This document shows positions 1 to 16,472 of a stretch of DNA of 64,000 bases, piece by piece (positions within the stretch are counted from its first letter, which is position 1; every line of letters starts with the position of its first letter). The stretch comes from Apostichopus japonicus (lineage: Eukaryota; Echinodermata; Holothuroidea; Aspidochirotida; Stichopodidae). The notes under the pieces were generated by a model. It worked only from the letters and a program-made list of their open reading frames with translations, did no database searches and was not told the DNA's origin. Location: the NCBI RefSeq assembly GCF_037975245.1, contig NC_092580.1, positions 2,141,501-2,205,500 on the forward strand, in the 5' to 3' direction. The position numbers and the translations under genes were made by a program.

Positions 1-4
1 CACT

Positions 5-80
5 AGCTTACCTTTATACATATGCTGATTTGTCCATTCTAGTAGCTTACCTTTGTACGTATGCTGATTTGTCCATTGTA
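5..80. repeat. Two-copy 39-bp tandem repeat
   Basis: AGCTTACCTTTRTACRTATG followed by CTGATTTGTCCATT occurs at 5 and again at 44, with three or four differences. It lies in the IFT122 intron or intergenic space. Confidence 0.8.
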
Positions 81-198
81 CATCCCAATAGCTAGATACT
101 GCCCATCGTTAGTCCAGCTGCAACAAGTTATTCTACTGCTACATCTGTGTTTAGATACAGCCTTCTGTTCCATTGACCACAAACCTGGGAAGCGGATA

Positions 199-308
199 CA
201 CAACAACCATTAATGTATTGCAAATACACAACAACCATTAATTGATAGCAGATACACAATAAACATTAATAGAAAGCAGATAAACAATAACCATTAATGG
301 ATACCATA
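199..308. repeat. Short tandem repeat of about 29 bp, four units
   Basis: Four degenerate units share ACAAYAACCATTAATR followed by TAGCAGATAC-type sequence. It ends just before the SINE at about 318. Confidence 0.75.
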
Positions 309-317
309 TGTATGTAT

Positions 318-505
318 GTATTTTAGATCCTCCTGCAAGCAGGAACTCGCGAAGAAGCCATCATTGGCTTATCAAAGCCGCAAGCTGACCGAAGTCATTC
401 TCTTAGATTCATATTAAATGTCCATGATTATGAATTGTCAACAACTCTGTAACTGGACGACATACATTAATCTTGGAGTGACTCGAACTTGGGACCTTAT
501 GATTG
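318..505 (-). mobile_element. tRNA-derived SINE, family A, 5'-truncated copy
   Basis: On the minus strand it has a Pol III B-box-like AAGTTCGAGTCACTCC (478-493) followed by a body that closely matches the fuller copy at 46005-46240 on the plus strand. Shared landmarks are a CTTCGGTCAGCTTGCGGC segment, a CCTGCTTGCAGG hairpin and a TAAAATACATAC tail. The A-box end is missing in this copy. Confidence 0.8.
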
Positions 506-6027
<5,522 letters not shown>

Positions 6028-6439
6028 TTTGTCAAATTTACTCGCTGGAATTCTCTCTAGTGCGCATGAGTGGAATGCAGATCTTGCTTGCCGACTGACG
6101 CGGTTGCTTGCCAACGTACACTACATGGAAAGCACAGTTAGATAAGGAGTCAGCGTAGCATCGCCAATTAAAGGGATGTTCCGATGACAAGCACGTTGAC
6201 ACTTGGGAAATATTCCACACTGTGACTGTTAGTTTGTCCCTAATTCAAGATATGGTTGATTAAATTGAACCTATTTTTGGTGGCAAAACCTGTGATTCTG
6301 AGTCGATCACAAAAGGTGGTCTGTGGTTCCATAACGGCAAAATGTTCTTCGGAAGACCAGTTGTTCTCGTGAAGTTCCATGGGGCGTTTTCCCGACCTTC
6401 TAACGAGACCCTTTTCTTGCTTGATGTACCAATTTCACC

Positions 6440-6935
6440 CTCATCATCTTAGCGACCCTGCAGATGCAGTGTTGTGGGATGGGGTTATTTTTTTTGGGGG
6501 GGGGGGTATCCCCTCTTTTGCCAAGGATAAGAAAGTACTCGATAAGGTCCAGAAGAGGCCTCACTAGGATGATTAGTTCCTTAAAGGGTGGTCCTTATTA
6601 TAGGAGGTTACAGCTGCTGAATATCACCACACTGGAGCTTAGGAGGTTACGTCGTGACTTGATTCAGGATTTCAAGATTGTGTATGGTTTTGACAATTGA
6701 TCCTTCACTGACTATTTCATGTTTACTAATAGTATTTGTACCATCAGAGGTCATTGTTTTAAACTCCAGAAGTTACAAAGTAGGATTAATATTCGGCATA
6801 ACTTTTTTTTTCTTTCTTATAGGGTTGTGAATGAATGGAACGGTTTGTCTGAGAAAGTTGTACTTGTAAGCTTTAGTGTGAATGGATTTAAGAATGCTTT
6901 CGACAAGTACTTTAAGCATTGTAATCGGGTCTGAT
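6440..6935 (+). pseudogene. Non-LTR retrotransposon reverse transcriptase C-terminal tail, frameshifted
   Basis: Two adjoining frames resemble the C-terminal end of Jockey/CR1-type LINE ORF2 proteins: KVLDKVQKR, then MISSLKGGPYYRRLQLLN, TTLELRRLRRDLIQDFKIVYG, and downstream IRGHCFKLQKLQSRINIRHN, RVVNEWNGLSEKVV and FKNAFDKYF. Family members carry the same order: L-P-(x)-RR-RGD-x-I-x-x-(Y/F)-K-I, then R-x-N-FF-R-V-x-WN-x-LP, then FK-x-x-L-D. The frame changes near 6570 and there is a stop between 6700 and 6718, so it is dead. No 5' part is visible. Confidence 0.8.
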
Positions 6936-6999
6936 TTTTTGGTGTCATCGGTTTTTTTCCCTCTCAGTCCTTGATCCTTGATGGGGACATGACTGCCCC

Positions 7000-9900
7000 T
7001 CCTGATCTCTTTTCTACTAAGCTAAGGCTAAACTCCCCTTTGAGAAACTGTTATATGAGTGATGAGGCTAAGATGAAAATGGTGTTACAATTTACAACCT
7101 TTGAGGTAATTTATGTACAAGTAGTTTTTTTGCCATTTTCCCCCACAAATATTGTCCATTTCTGTTTTTCTTATATTTTTTGGCCGACCCTCAAAATGGG
7201 TCGCTATATACCTAACATTAAATACCAGATGTGTAACTAAGAGTAGTATCACCAGTCCCTGTGATAATGATATACTCATCACAACACAATACATATGACT
7301 CAGGAACATGGTAATGGCGTCGTGTATAGAGGTTTGCCGATTAATGTCGGAATCAAGAATTGACATGCTGTGTGTACTATAATGTATAGTGTTGTGTAAT
7401 ACACTCGTTCCCCCTCATGACCTAAAACAAGATGGTAAAGGCATTATATCTAACCGGAGGTTGGTTCTTGTTCGCACTCGCATTCTTCTATTCTGAATTT
7501 ATATCTAGACCTGCGTATACGTATATATTTACTTCAGTGTACGCCATTTACGTCAATGGTTATCCTCAGAAAGGAAACTAAAATGTCCACATCAGATTAG
7601 AAACAAAGTCGAGTGGAATACTACACCTACATTTGTGACGTCATTATTTCCTTCCAAGTAAAATAGCGGGAACTTCTCGGCTGGCAGTGACCCCGAAAGG
7701 TCAATAAGGAAGTCATTAAAATAGCAGTATATGTCGAATGCTGCCCTGAGGATAACTTCAACTATTGATCAATTTAAGACACATTGCTGTATCTCTTCCT
7801 CTTTCAGTCTTTACGTCAATTAATCTCTTTAAACTCTCTTTATAAAGTTACCGATTTGTTACCATTATTGTTTAAACTTGAACCATTAGTCATGCAGTTT
7901 GAGTAACATCACATAGGCCTGCAAAGTTTGCAAACGCTGATTATGTTACAACACAAAATTTTGAACTTGAAATATTGGAAAGGAGATTGTGCAACAAATA
8001 AACCGCACCGTAAGCAGAGTCATATCGATTACAGCATAACTCCAGATTATTGACACATAACGTTGCTTTTTATAGGAATGGTTATTGCAAAGACTTTCCA
8101 AACTGCATGACAAAACTACTGTAATTAATATCATACAGGTAATACATGACAACGCGACCGTTTGATAGATCAAAAGCAGGACAAAAATTTCTGGTAGGTG
8201 TGTAAATAATTTGTTACCAAAATCATCTGAAAACTGGTTTCTGTAGAAACTCAGCAAGGAATCGATAACCGATGAACGAATAAACGTCACTATTGCTACG
8301 TGTCCCCGCGCCAGGCGGGAGCCGAGCATGACCACGGCGTCAAATGGAACTGGAAACATAAAACTGACCACTGGCAATCCTAAAATTCACCTCATTCTTT
8401 GTCAACATCAAGAAAAGAGCCCTATTTAATACATATGTACCCGCATGGCAATCTATAAACTCTGGACACGGTATGTTAGTATGAACTTTGGGTAATACTA
8501 GCACCTGATCAGTGACGAGAACGGGATATCGAAGGTATAAGGGGAAGAGAGAGAGAGAGAGGGGGGGGGGGTTCTAACACCCCGACGGATTAAGCTCGAG
8601 GTCGAACATACAGGGCCACAGACGAATGATGGATTTTATTAAAGGCGCCGGGTGGTCCTGCGGTCGTTGAAGTCTACACGCATGTATGCGGTCTGGGGAA
8701 CGTCTCCCATCTCCCATCTTCCAACACCCTCCCCTCATTTGTTTTAAGACGTCCGAGTGATGCATGCTGAGGCGTGTTTAGACTTTAAATTTGGTCTCAA
8801 GTTAGCTCTAAATGCAATATTGTGATGATAAATACTCTTGATTTGTGTGTGTGAGTGTGTGTTGTTGAAAACTAGGTGTTCACCCACATAGTGGTCTTAT
8901 TCTTCCCCAGCCATTCCGGCTACCCTCACCCAGTTTGCGCACGGCACTGGTCGACTGCACTTGACGCTTTACCTCAAAATGCTCTTTCTCAGTACGTCGA
9001 TATACTTGTCTTCGCATCAAGTTTAGATCATACGGAGGTTGTCCAGGTGCGTTGCTCTGTATAAAAACAATTGGTGCCGGTCCCGTGACAATCAACTTGA
9101 ATCTAAGAGGATTTTATACGACATAAGGGTGAAGTTGGCCTCATGCACCGACGGGCTGTATCCATGTGTGAGCAGCTACAACAGCAGAGAAACACAAACT
9201 GGGTCAGGAGAAGGGGACAGGGCTACACTGGGTCCCAAGTCTGCCCCTGGACGGGGCAAAATAGTCTAACAATTGTTAATTCAGAGTCTACCTTTACCTA
9301 TAGAACTCACGATTGACTGACAAACTCAAATTTCACCGAAAGGGTGTAAGAGGGACGTGATTTTGGTATAAATCTTGGCACAGAATATTCTGGGAGAGTA
9401 GAGGGGTGGGTATAGAGAGAAATATGGGCATTGCATATGTTATTTCTGTTCACTTTAGTCAGGTATGTATTCCAGGCACTCCCAACGATGTGGGAGTGTC
9501 TGTCCGGGCTTGTATGCGCTTGTAAACAATCAGTCATTTTATAGCACCGCTATTCTCATACTCCCATGGTTATCACAAACTGAAGATAAACTGAAGAAAA
9601 TAAATATATACAGTACACACAAAACGTGCAAAATGTGATCATGCCGGGGTTAATGGGATTGATAACTCCCGACCTCTACACGTACACAGGCCTGCTGAAT
9701 TATACTCATAGCGACGTGAAATACCGTAATGACACAGAAGTATACGTAACGTCGTTATGTAATCAATCAGTAAATGAAAATGTTCATAAAAGAATGTAAT
9801 ATTGTATGTTGGTATATGTTTCCTCCAAGCGAGTGAAGAATTCTTCGGTATTTACCCATGGTTCATATGGTTCATATTTCGCAGAAATGATATGTTCGTT

Positions 9901-10000
9901 GCTATTTATTCGCAACCAGTCATTTAAACTTTCCCCGGAAGTTTCTCAGAAATCCTATAACATATGGCAACAGTTACTACCGGAAGTCTCGCCGTGACTT
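7000..10000. other. Intergenic between IFT122 and the metalloproteinase, no gene found
   Basis: Holds an (AG)n next to a G11 run (8548-8571). The longest open frame (8377-7946, minus, 143 codons, hydrophobic) has no family signature, no supporting splice structure and no repeat of its content elsewhere. I treat it as chance. Confidence 0.5.
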
Positions 10001-10049
10001 TGGATTGTGTAATGAGACAATGGGTAATACTAGGTTAAATATTACATAT

Positions 10050-10064
10050 ATATATAAATGTCGA
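10050..10064 (+). promoter_or_regulatory. Candidate TATA element for the metalloproteinase gene
   Basis: TATATATATAAATG lies about 210 bases upstream of the metalloproteinase ATG. Only the motif and its distance support it; the transcription start is unknown. Confidence 0.3.
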
Positions 10065-10266
10065 ACCACAGAGGGTGGATCATTTCGAAAACGTTTCTCT
10101 GTAGCCAATAGACTGGCTGGCCAAAGACAAACCTTTGTCTTCTTTTTCAAGGCAGTTGTATTGAAAATTACAAAAGAATAACCAAAATATAAAATATACG
10201 TGTTCAATAACTTCTTAATTTAAATCTCTATTTTTGTGACATTTTCTGTTTAATTTATCTTGGATA

Positions 10267-10488
10267 ATGGCATCCTCAAATATGGGATTAGTCCTCAATG
10301 TATTCCTAGGTATTCTTTTGTGCCTTGATTTCAAGTTAGGTGGTAGCAAGAACCAAGTGCAAGCGAGACCATTCCGTCCAAGAGACGCCAGCAGAGTATT
10401 TCATTCCTTGCGCCCGTACAGACCAGGCCCACCGGCACGGAATCTTGAAGAGAGACCTCGATATCAGCCAAACGAAGATAAAGCATGG
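10267..10488 (+). CDS. Metalloproteinase exon 1: signal peptide and N-terminal propeptide
   Basis: 74 codons, ATG to a TGG|GTAAGA donor. The hydrophobic stretch [17 protein letters not shown] is followed by an Arg/Pro-rich linker. An in-frame ATG four codons later (Met6) could be used instead. Confidence 0.88.
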
Positions 10489-13400
10489 GTAAGATGGCGC
10501 CTCACATTTGATAAAATATCACTTTTCTCAGATAGAAAGTCAAATTTATTGATTAAAAGCTATTGAATCATATGTTGAAGCTATAGTCATTTACGTGATC
10601 AAAATTAATAAAAAAATTAATATGGGCGAGGGGGGGGGGGTGGGGTTACATAGGCCTATATTATTTTTCTTTTATGCCATTAATATTTGCACGTGCGAAC
10701 GGCCTCTACGTTAGCATGCATATACATATAAATTACGTAATATTACGCTCTTAATTGGTTGACTAACGTGGTACATAACATTTACACGATTACAAAAATC
10801 AAAGCCAAGGGAAGGGGAGGGAATGGGAGGGGGGTACGGGGAGGGGTAAGGGAGGGGTACGATGGTGTTACATGTCACTCAGCCTTATTTGTTTCGTTAG
10901 TCATCTATTTCGTGGACTTTTGTTTTTGAGAAATTTGCCAGGATGTGAGAGGAGTGGAATGGTTGTATTAAATGATTGTAATTCTTACCAAATTTGGTAA
11001 TATGACCTTTGGCGTTGCACTTTAAATAATATACGAAGTAATAAATGAAGGCCTGATATTTAATTACTGCTTGGGTATGAGAATTACCATTTTGTCATTT
11101 CGATACGCGCCATATGATAAAAAAATCTGTTTTGGATTTTTGACTGAATGGGACCAATAGTTATTGCTATAATTAGCAATCTTTTAGTGAAGAATAATTT
11201 GGAGGAGTCGATCGCATATTTGTATCAAACTTCCACAAAGCTGAAAATTTCTGCAAATCACGTATATATTAAACCGTAAGCTGCTGTTTTTGAAGACTAA
11301 TTAGGGCAGTGGCGTAGGAAGGTACTTTTGAGTGGGGGGGGGGGGGGCTGAAGACTGATGGCCGGCCTGGGGGAGGGGTCTTTGGATTTTTTTTTGTATT
11401 TCCAGGTGGCCTCAGATGCAATTTGGTGCAATATAGCACACTTCAACACCCACTCCATTTTGTAAATAATTTTGCATTTTCACCTGGCCTTAGATGCAAT
11501 TTGGTGCTCCAAATGAGATTTTTTTCTCATTTGGAAATGAAAAAGGGGTTTTCTGACTTGCGATCGGGGGGGGGGGGGGCGGAATGATACTTCCGCCCCT
11601 CCTTACTTTGCACAAGGGGTGGGGGCGGCTGGCGCCCCCAGCCCCCGGTTCCTACGCCCTTGAATTAGGGCCTATTGTTCAACAGTCAAAGCTGTTTTCA
11701 AAGGTTGTGATTTTCAACTGACATTATCCATAGAGTTAAAGCAGCATTTTGCGTCCTCGACTATGATATTTCTCAACCTCATTGACTCCACTATGCCATA
11801 ACGACATACATAACTAGCTTTTCTATTTATATTTTACTTCAAATTGTGGCATAAAAGTCGAAAAAATTGCAACTTTCAACTTTGTTGTTCTCCAAGATAT
11901 TTTCCGTTGGGAACCCAATAAACCTCGCCCATAATATGAATATTTAAACACTACGAACGTCATTGACAGATACGTAATATAACACCACGCTTGATTTGTG
12001 TACAGTCTATATGGCAGTTGTACCAGGGAGTTGCATAACAACTCCCAACGCAAAGTCTTGAATCTATTTTTAGCAACGACTCATAACTAAACCTGCATCT
12101 CTAATTGGTTGAATTCAAACTAGTGGGTTTGGGAACTGAATGCGATTTAATTTTGTATGTGGAATACTCGCCAATTAACGTTTTGGCAGGGAAAAACTTG
12201 GCTAATATCTTAATTTGCTGTTTTGTGATTTGATGTATGTAAAAAACTCGATGGACATGTCAAAAAAGTAGAAAACGGCGACCAAACGCAAAACGCTCAT
12301 GAATAAACATACTATTCACTGATTGGTGGAATTCAAACTAGTGGATTTGGAGATATGAAAACTTTGTCGAGGACACTTTTACTCGTTATCGATATAAATC
12401 GTTAATTACTCGCTAATTAACGCTCTTGGCAGGGTGAAACTTGGATGGTATCTTAGTTTGCTGGTTTATGATTGATACATGTAAAAAAATCGATGCACAT
12501 GTTAAAAAGGTGGAAAAAAGCGACCCAACGCAAAATGCTGCTTTAAGTGTAACTTTCTCTTCTTTTGCAGAAATTTATGAAAAAGTACGGCTACATAAAC
12601 GATGGGGTTACCGACAACGAATTTCGTGATAAATATCGCAGGGGTGACATGTACAACGAAATCTGCCGTGTTCAACGGTATATGGGATTAACTCCCACGG
12701 GGAATTTAGATGACACAACCTGTGAGAAAATGGACTCTTCTAGATGTGGATTTCCTGATAAGGAGATATCCAGCCACCCTACACATGGTAGTACACGTCG
12801 GGCGAAACGCTACGTCTTAGATGGTGGACGATGGGAACAGAGCATTGTAACATACAGGTAAATGCAATTTGATACAGATTCCATTATGATCATTTTAGTG
12901 CCCGCAACCTAATATGAAAAAAAGGGAATGATTGTTCGATATTCATTATATTCTCTTCCTCAAAGATCGACGAATAATGAGCAGGATGGGTGGGTGCAGG
13001 TGTTCCGAGGGAACGGGTGAAGGGTTGGTCAGCTGCCCCTCCTTCAATGTCATTCTAGAGTAACCGGTGGCAATATCGATTAACCGAGAAGGACAATGCA
13101 TCCAACTAACGGAAACGAACCATGTCTCATTTCTCTCTCTTTCTCTCTGCAGAGTTTTGGATACTTCGACTAAAATATCGATAAGTAATTCAACATCCGT
13201 TATTCGAATGGCTTTTGACGTTTGGCAGAGACACATCCCCTTGGTATTCCAAGAGGTAGCAACAGGCGATGCTGATATCTACTTATCATTTAAGACACTG
13301 GACCATGGTGACAGCTTTCCATTCGATGGGCCTGGTGGAACTTACGCGCATGCGTACGGACCTCAGTCTGAAAAGAGCAATCTTACTGGCGACGTCCATT

Positions 13401-15463
13401 TTGATGATTCTGAAGAATTTGTTTTGGAAGGCTTTGACGGTTAGTATAATCCTCTCCCCCCTCCCCCCCCCCCCCCCACATACACACACTCCACTGCCGG
13501 GTACTCGATCTTATCACATGACTTATGTCATCTTCTCACGCGCATATATTACATGAGATTGAAAGGGAAATGAAAGGTAGATGAGTTTATACATTAATAA
13601 GACAGTAGAAATACTACGCATTATTTACACTAGAGACAGAGGCACACAGAGTAAAACACACACGTTATCATCGACATCCGATGACCACTACGAGACCTAT
13701 TATTCATTCTTCTCAAGAAAGAAAATCCTGCTTCATGTTCCAATCGTTTATAAATTTATGACTTATTTATGATTTATCGAAAAGTCGGCGGATGGGGAAT
13801 AGGTGTTTGGGAGTTGAAGAATTATCAGTAATTCTATCTGCTTTTGTTTTCTTCTCTTCAGGGATAAATCTCTTCTGGGTTGCTTCACATGAAATTGGTC
13901 ACAGTCTTGGCCTAGGGCATTCGGATGTTTTCGGGTCACTGATGTGGCCTTATTATGGACAAACCAAATGGAATGGCAACCTGAATTATGATGACAAGCT
14001 AGGCATCCAGGCGTTATACCGTGGTAAGTCAATAGACTGTTTAAAAGGCTTCAAAATCAGATTATAAAAGACACGGTGGCGATGTGGTGATGATACTATC
14101 GCCGTAGGTGGGGGAGGGGGTCATGGTCCCCCACCTTCCCTCCATCCTTACGCACGTCACTGATATGAACACTTGCAATTGTTTACTGACCGACTGTTTT
14201 TGCGTCTGTTAATCATTTGATCTCGAAATCTTTTCTTAAAACAATGCAACTTAGTTACTGAATGAGTTCCAAAAGTGGCAGCATTTTGGACATGATGTCC
14301 TATTTAGTTAGACCTTTAATAACGCAATAATAACTGCGTTACCTGTTTACATGCGTAACTTACCTGCTTACCTGCTTACACTTACTTATCTATGTGTAAA
14401 AGTAAGTTGGCCTGACGTTTCGATCCTTACGCACGTCACTGATATGAACACTTGCAATTGTTTACTGACCGACTGTTTTTGCGTCTGTTAATCATTTGAT
14501 CTCGAAATCTTTTCTTAAAACAATGCAACTTAGTTACTGAATGAGTTCCAAAAGTGGCAGCATTTTGGACATGATGTCCTATTTAGTTAGACCTTTAATA
14601 ACGCAATAATAACTGCTTACCTGTTTACATGCGTAACTTACCTGCTTACCTGCTTACACTTACTTATCTATGTGTAAAAGTAAGTTGGCCTGACGTTTCG
14701 ATCCTAGCAGGATCTTCTTTAAAGGCTAAATGAAAAAGTCATTTAGCCATTTGAAGAAGATTTTAGCCTTTGAAGAAGATCCTGCTAGGATCGAAACGTC
14801 AGGCCAACTTACTTTTACACATTCTCTTCTACAGGCTCTCTAGTGGATAAGCAGTTTGCTAACAGTTTTATTTTATTTTGACTTACTTATCTAAATTGTC
14901 TTCTCTTGTTTTCAGACGACTCAGTGATGGAAATTCTAGAATCTTCAATGTCCGCACAATCGTCCTCCAGCGAAGTATTGTCCTCGTCCATACAATTCTC
15001 TTCTTCAATGTCCGAGGCCTGGGACGAGTCTTCCGGATATGAACCGCCGCCAACGTCATCAGTATCGAGATCGTCGGTGACATCACCAGATGCATCCGGG
15101 TCATCGTCATTATCATCGTTTGTACCAGAATCAACATTAGAGTCTGAATCAGAACAAACGTCACATTCGTCAGAGACGAGGCCGTCGTCAGAATTTGAGC
15201 CGTCGTCGTCGTCGTCGTCGTCGTCGCAGTCGTCATCATCGTCATCATCGACGTCTCTTTCTTCGTTGGATCTGTCGTCATCGGCGTCGTACACGTTCTT
15301 ATCGTCGCTGCTCTCTTTGGACTTATTCGATTCATCATCTAATGAATATTCATCGTACTCATCATATTCCTCTCACGATACATACGAGGAGTCTTTTTCG
15401 TCTTACGATAGTTCAGGTTCATCCGAGTTTGATTTGTCAGAGAGTTCTTCGACACACTGTTGA
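10267..15463 (+). CDS. Matrix metalloproteinase with serine-rich C-terminal tail (five exons, 501 aa)
   Basis: Secreted zinc endopeptidase (M10A family) that cleaves extracellular matrix proteins. Exons are 10267-10488, 12571-12857, 13153-13439, 13862-14023 and 14916-15463; phases 0, 2, 1, 1 agree at every junction. Residues 1 to about 30 are a signal peptide. The propeptide has the peptidoglycan-binding-like fold ([17 protein letters not shown]), cysteine switch SRCGFPD (131-137) and furin site RRAKR (150-154). The catalytic domain carries [18 protein letters not shown] (221-238), GDVHFDDSE, the zinc ligands [12 protein letters not shown] (275-286) and a Met-turn LMWP, ending IQALYRG. The hemopexin repeats of most MMPs are absent; residues 320-501 are Ser/Asp/Glu-rich. 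Zymogen activation by furin is inferred. The exact MMP number cannot be assigned. Confidence 0.95.
11307..11662. mobile_element. hAT-type MITE, 356 bp, with perfect 8-bp target duplication
   Basis: Ends CAGTGGCGTAGGAA on the left and the complement of CAAGGGCGTAGGAA on the right. It is flanked on both sides by AATTAGGG (11299-11306 and 11663-11670). An 8-bp target duplication and CAGNG terminus are hallmarks of hAT transposons. Internally it has two G13-G15 runs and a duplicated AGATGCAATTTGGTGC segment. No transposase. Confidence 0.9.
11740..12542. mobile_element. TTAA-flanked inverted-repeat element, 803 bp
   Basis: A 15-bp perfect inverted repeat AGCAGCATTTTGCGT at both ends abuts TTAA (11736-11739 and 12543-12546). 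Inside is a diverged tandem duplication of 220-240 bp (AATTCAAACTAGTGG at 12113 and 12331; CTAATTAACG-type at 12172 and 12412). The right end lies only 24 bases before the exon 2 acceptor. Confidence 0.75.
12571..12857 (+). CDS. Metalloproteinase exon 2: propeptide, cysteine switch, furin site
   Basis: Acceptor TTCTTTTGCAG and donor AG|GTAAAT. Encodes [19 protein letters not shown] and RRAKR, then [16 protein letters not shown] at the start of the mature enzyme. Confidence 0.95.
13153..13439 (+). CDS. Metalloproteinase exon 3: catalytic domain, structural zinc and calcium sites
   Basis: Acceptor CTCTCTGCAG and donor G|GTTAGT. Encodes [40 protein letters not shown] and GDVHFDDSE, the metal-binding loops typical of MMPs. 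Confidence 0.96.
13862..14023 (+). CDS. Metalloproteinase exon 4: catalytic zinc helix and Met-turn
   Basis: Acceptor TTCTCTTCAG and donor G|GTAAGT. All three zinc-binding His residues and the catalytic Glu are present in [11 protein letters not shown], followed by LMWPYY and [11 protein letters not shown]. Confidence 0.97.
14144..14702. repeat. Tandem duplication of 279 bp in metalloproteinase intron 4
   Basis: Two nearly identical copies, 14144-14422 and 14423-14702, differ mainly by a 4-base GTTA insertion. Each ends with GTAAGTTGGCCTGACGTTTC followed by GATCC, which is the arm of the adjoining hairpin. High identity means recent duplication. Confidence 0.92.
14670..14822. repeat. Large inverted repeat with hammerhead-ribozyme-like arms
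   Basis: Arms 14670-14731 and 14762-14822 are near-perfect reverse complements, separated by about 30 bases. Each arm contains GATCCTGCTAGGATC followed by GAAACGTCAGGCC in one reading direction. A third copy of the same module lies at 33368-33412. It belongs to a dispersed element family, possibly Penelope-like or retrozyme-related (inference). Confidence 0.7.
14916..15463 (+). CDS. Metalloproteinase exon 5: Ser/Asp/Glu-rich tail and stop
   Basis: Acceptor CTTGTTTTCAG; the split GAC codon keeps frame with exon 4. 182 residues, more than half serine, with runs of 7-8 Ser, interspersed acids and aromatic [10 protein letters not shown] segments, ending SSSTHC and TGA at 15461. It has no hemopexin repeat, transmembrane segment or GPI-type hydrophobic end. 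Much of the Ser coding is TCG/TCA/TCC triplet repeat, so repeat expansion helped build it. The reverse strand also stays open (Asp or Thr runs) purely as a by-product. Confidence 0.85.
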
Positions 15464-15598
15464 TGTTTGCTGTAGGGTGCAAATCCCTTTGATATCCTCT
15501 GCATGGTGATATCCATTTCATGTCTGCTAGATATGGATGGATATCCCTTTAAGTCTTCTTCACGATAAAATATAACTTTAATGTCTTCCAAATGATTG

Positions 15599-15915
15599 AT
15601 ATCCTCTTTGATGCCTTCTACATTATAAGTATATCCTCTTTGATGCCTTCTACATTATAAGTATATCCTCTTTGATGCCTTCTCCATTATAAGTATACCC
15701 TCTTTGGTGCCTTCTACATTATAAGTATATCCTCTTTGATGCCTTCTCCATTATAAGTATATCCTCTTTGGTGCCTTATACATTATAAGTATATCATATT
15801 TGATGCCTTCTACATTATAAGTATATCCTCTTTGGTGCCTTCTACATTATAAGTATATCCTATTTGATGCCTTCTACATTATAAGTATATCCTCTTTGGT
15901 GCCTTCTAAATAATA
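15599..15915. repeat. 32-bp minisatellite, ten units, just after the metalloproteinase stop
   Basis: The unit begins ATATCCTCTTTGATGCCTTC and ends TACATTATAAGT. From unit 3 on, units alternate between GATGCC and GGTGCC, giving a 64-bp higher-order unit. It lies in the predicted 3' UTR; the period is not a multiple of three. Confidence 0.93.
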
Positions 15916-16014
15916 GTATTACTTCGATGTATAAGATGATGATGTATATCCCTTCATATCATCAACACTATGGATATGACTTTTATATGATGATGGATAT
16001 CCATTGAAGACCTT

Positions 16015-16020
16015 AATAAA
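16015..16020 (+). terminator. Candidate poly(A) signal AATAAA for the metalloproteinase
   Basis: First canonical AATAAA after the stop codon, 552 bases downstream and beyond the minisatellite. Usage is inferred. Confidence 0.45.
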
Positions 16021-16472
16021 TATTTTATATTCTGTTAATGTCGATGAACACTTACTTGTTAAAAGTTCTTCGTGGTAACAGCCAGAGGAATGTTTAATAG
16101 TTGCTACTCTTATAAGTTCTTGGACAATTTTAAGGTTGTTCAACCTCTTATATGTCAGAAATTGTTATAAACCTATATGATTTCGAATGAGTATATAAGG
16201 CGGAGAGAGACAGAGATGAGGTAACGAGGTGTAGGGTATGTAGGTGTATAGGGGAATCCTTACAATTAAAAAATTAATGATGTGAAGAAAATATTTGTTG
16301 TTTGTGTTCAGATTCTAATAACATAGTATGAAAGAAAGACGGAGTTATTATACAGGCCTGACAGGTTTTGTTTTGGTATCATTGTTATTGGTGTTTGCTA
16401 AAAAGTGATCATGAAAATAATTAACGTAAGAATACTATCAAACACAAAAGAAGTTTAACCTGCTTACAACAC

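Larger units (their letters stand above)
10489..12570. other. Metalloproteinase intron 1
   Basis: Carries a G11 run (10630-10640), a hAT MITE and a TTAA element (entries below). It otherwise has no coding content. Confidence 0.8.

Noticed and set aside
7946-8377. 143-codon hydrophobic frame on the minus strand
   Set aside because: No family motif, no start context or exon partner; membrane-like composition arises from T-rich DNA.
14883-15338. Minus-strand frames rich in Asp or Thr opposite the metalloproteinase tail
   Set aside because: They are the complement of TCG/TCA serine triplet repeats; no splice or start support.
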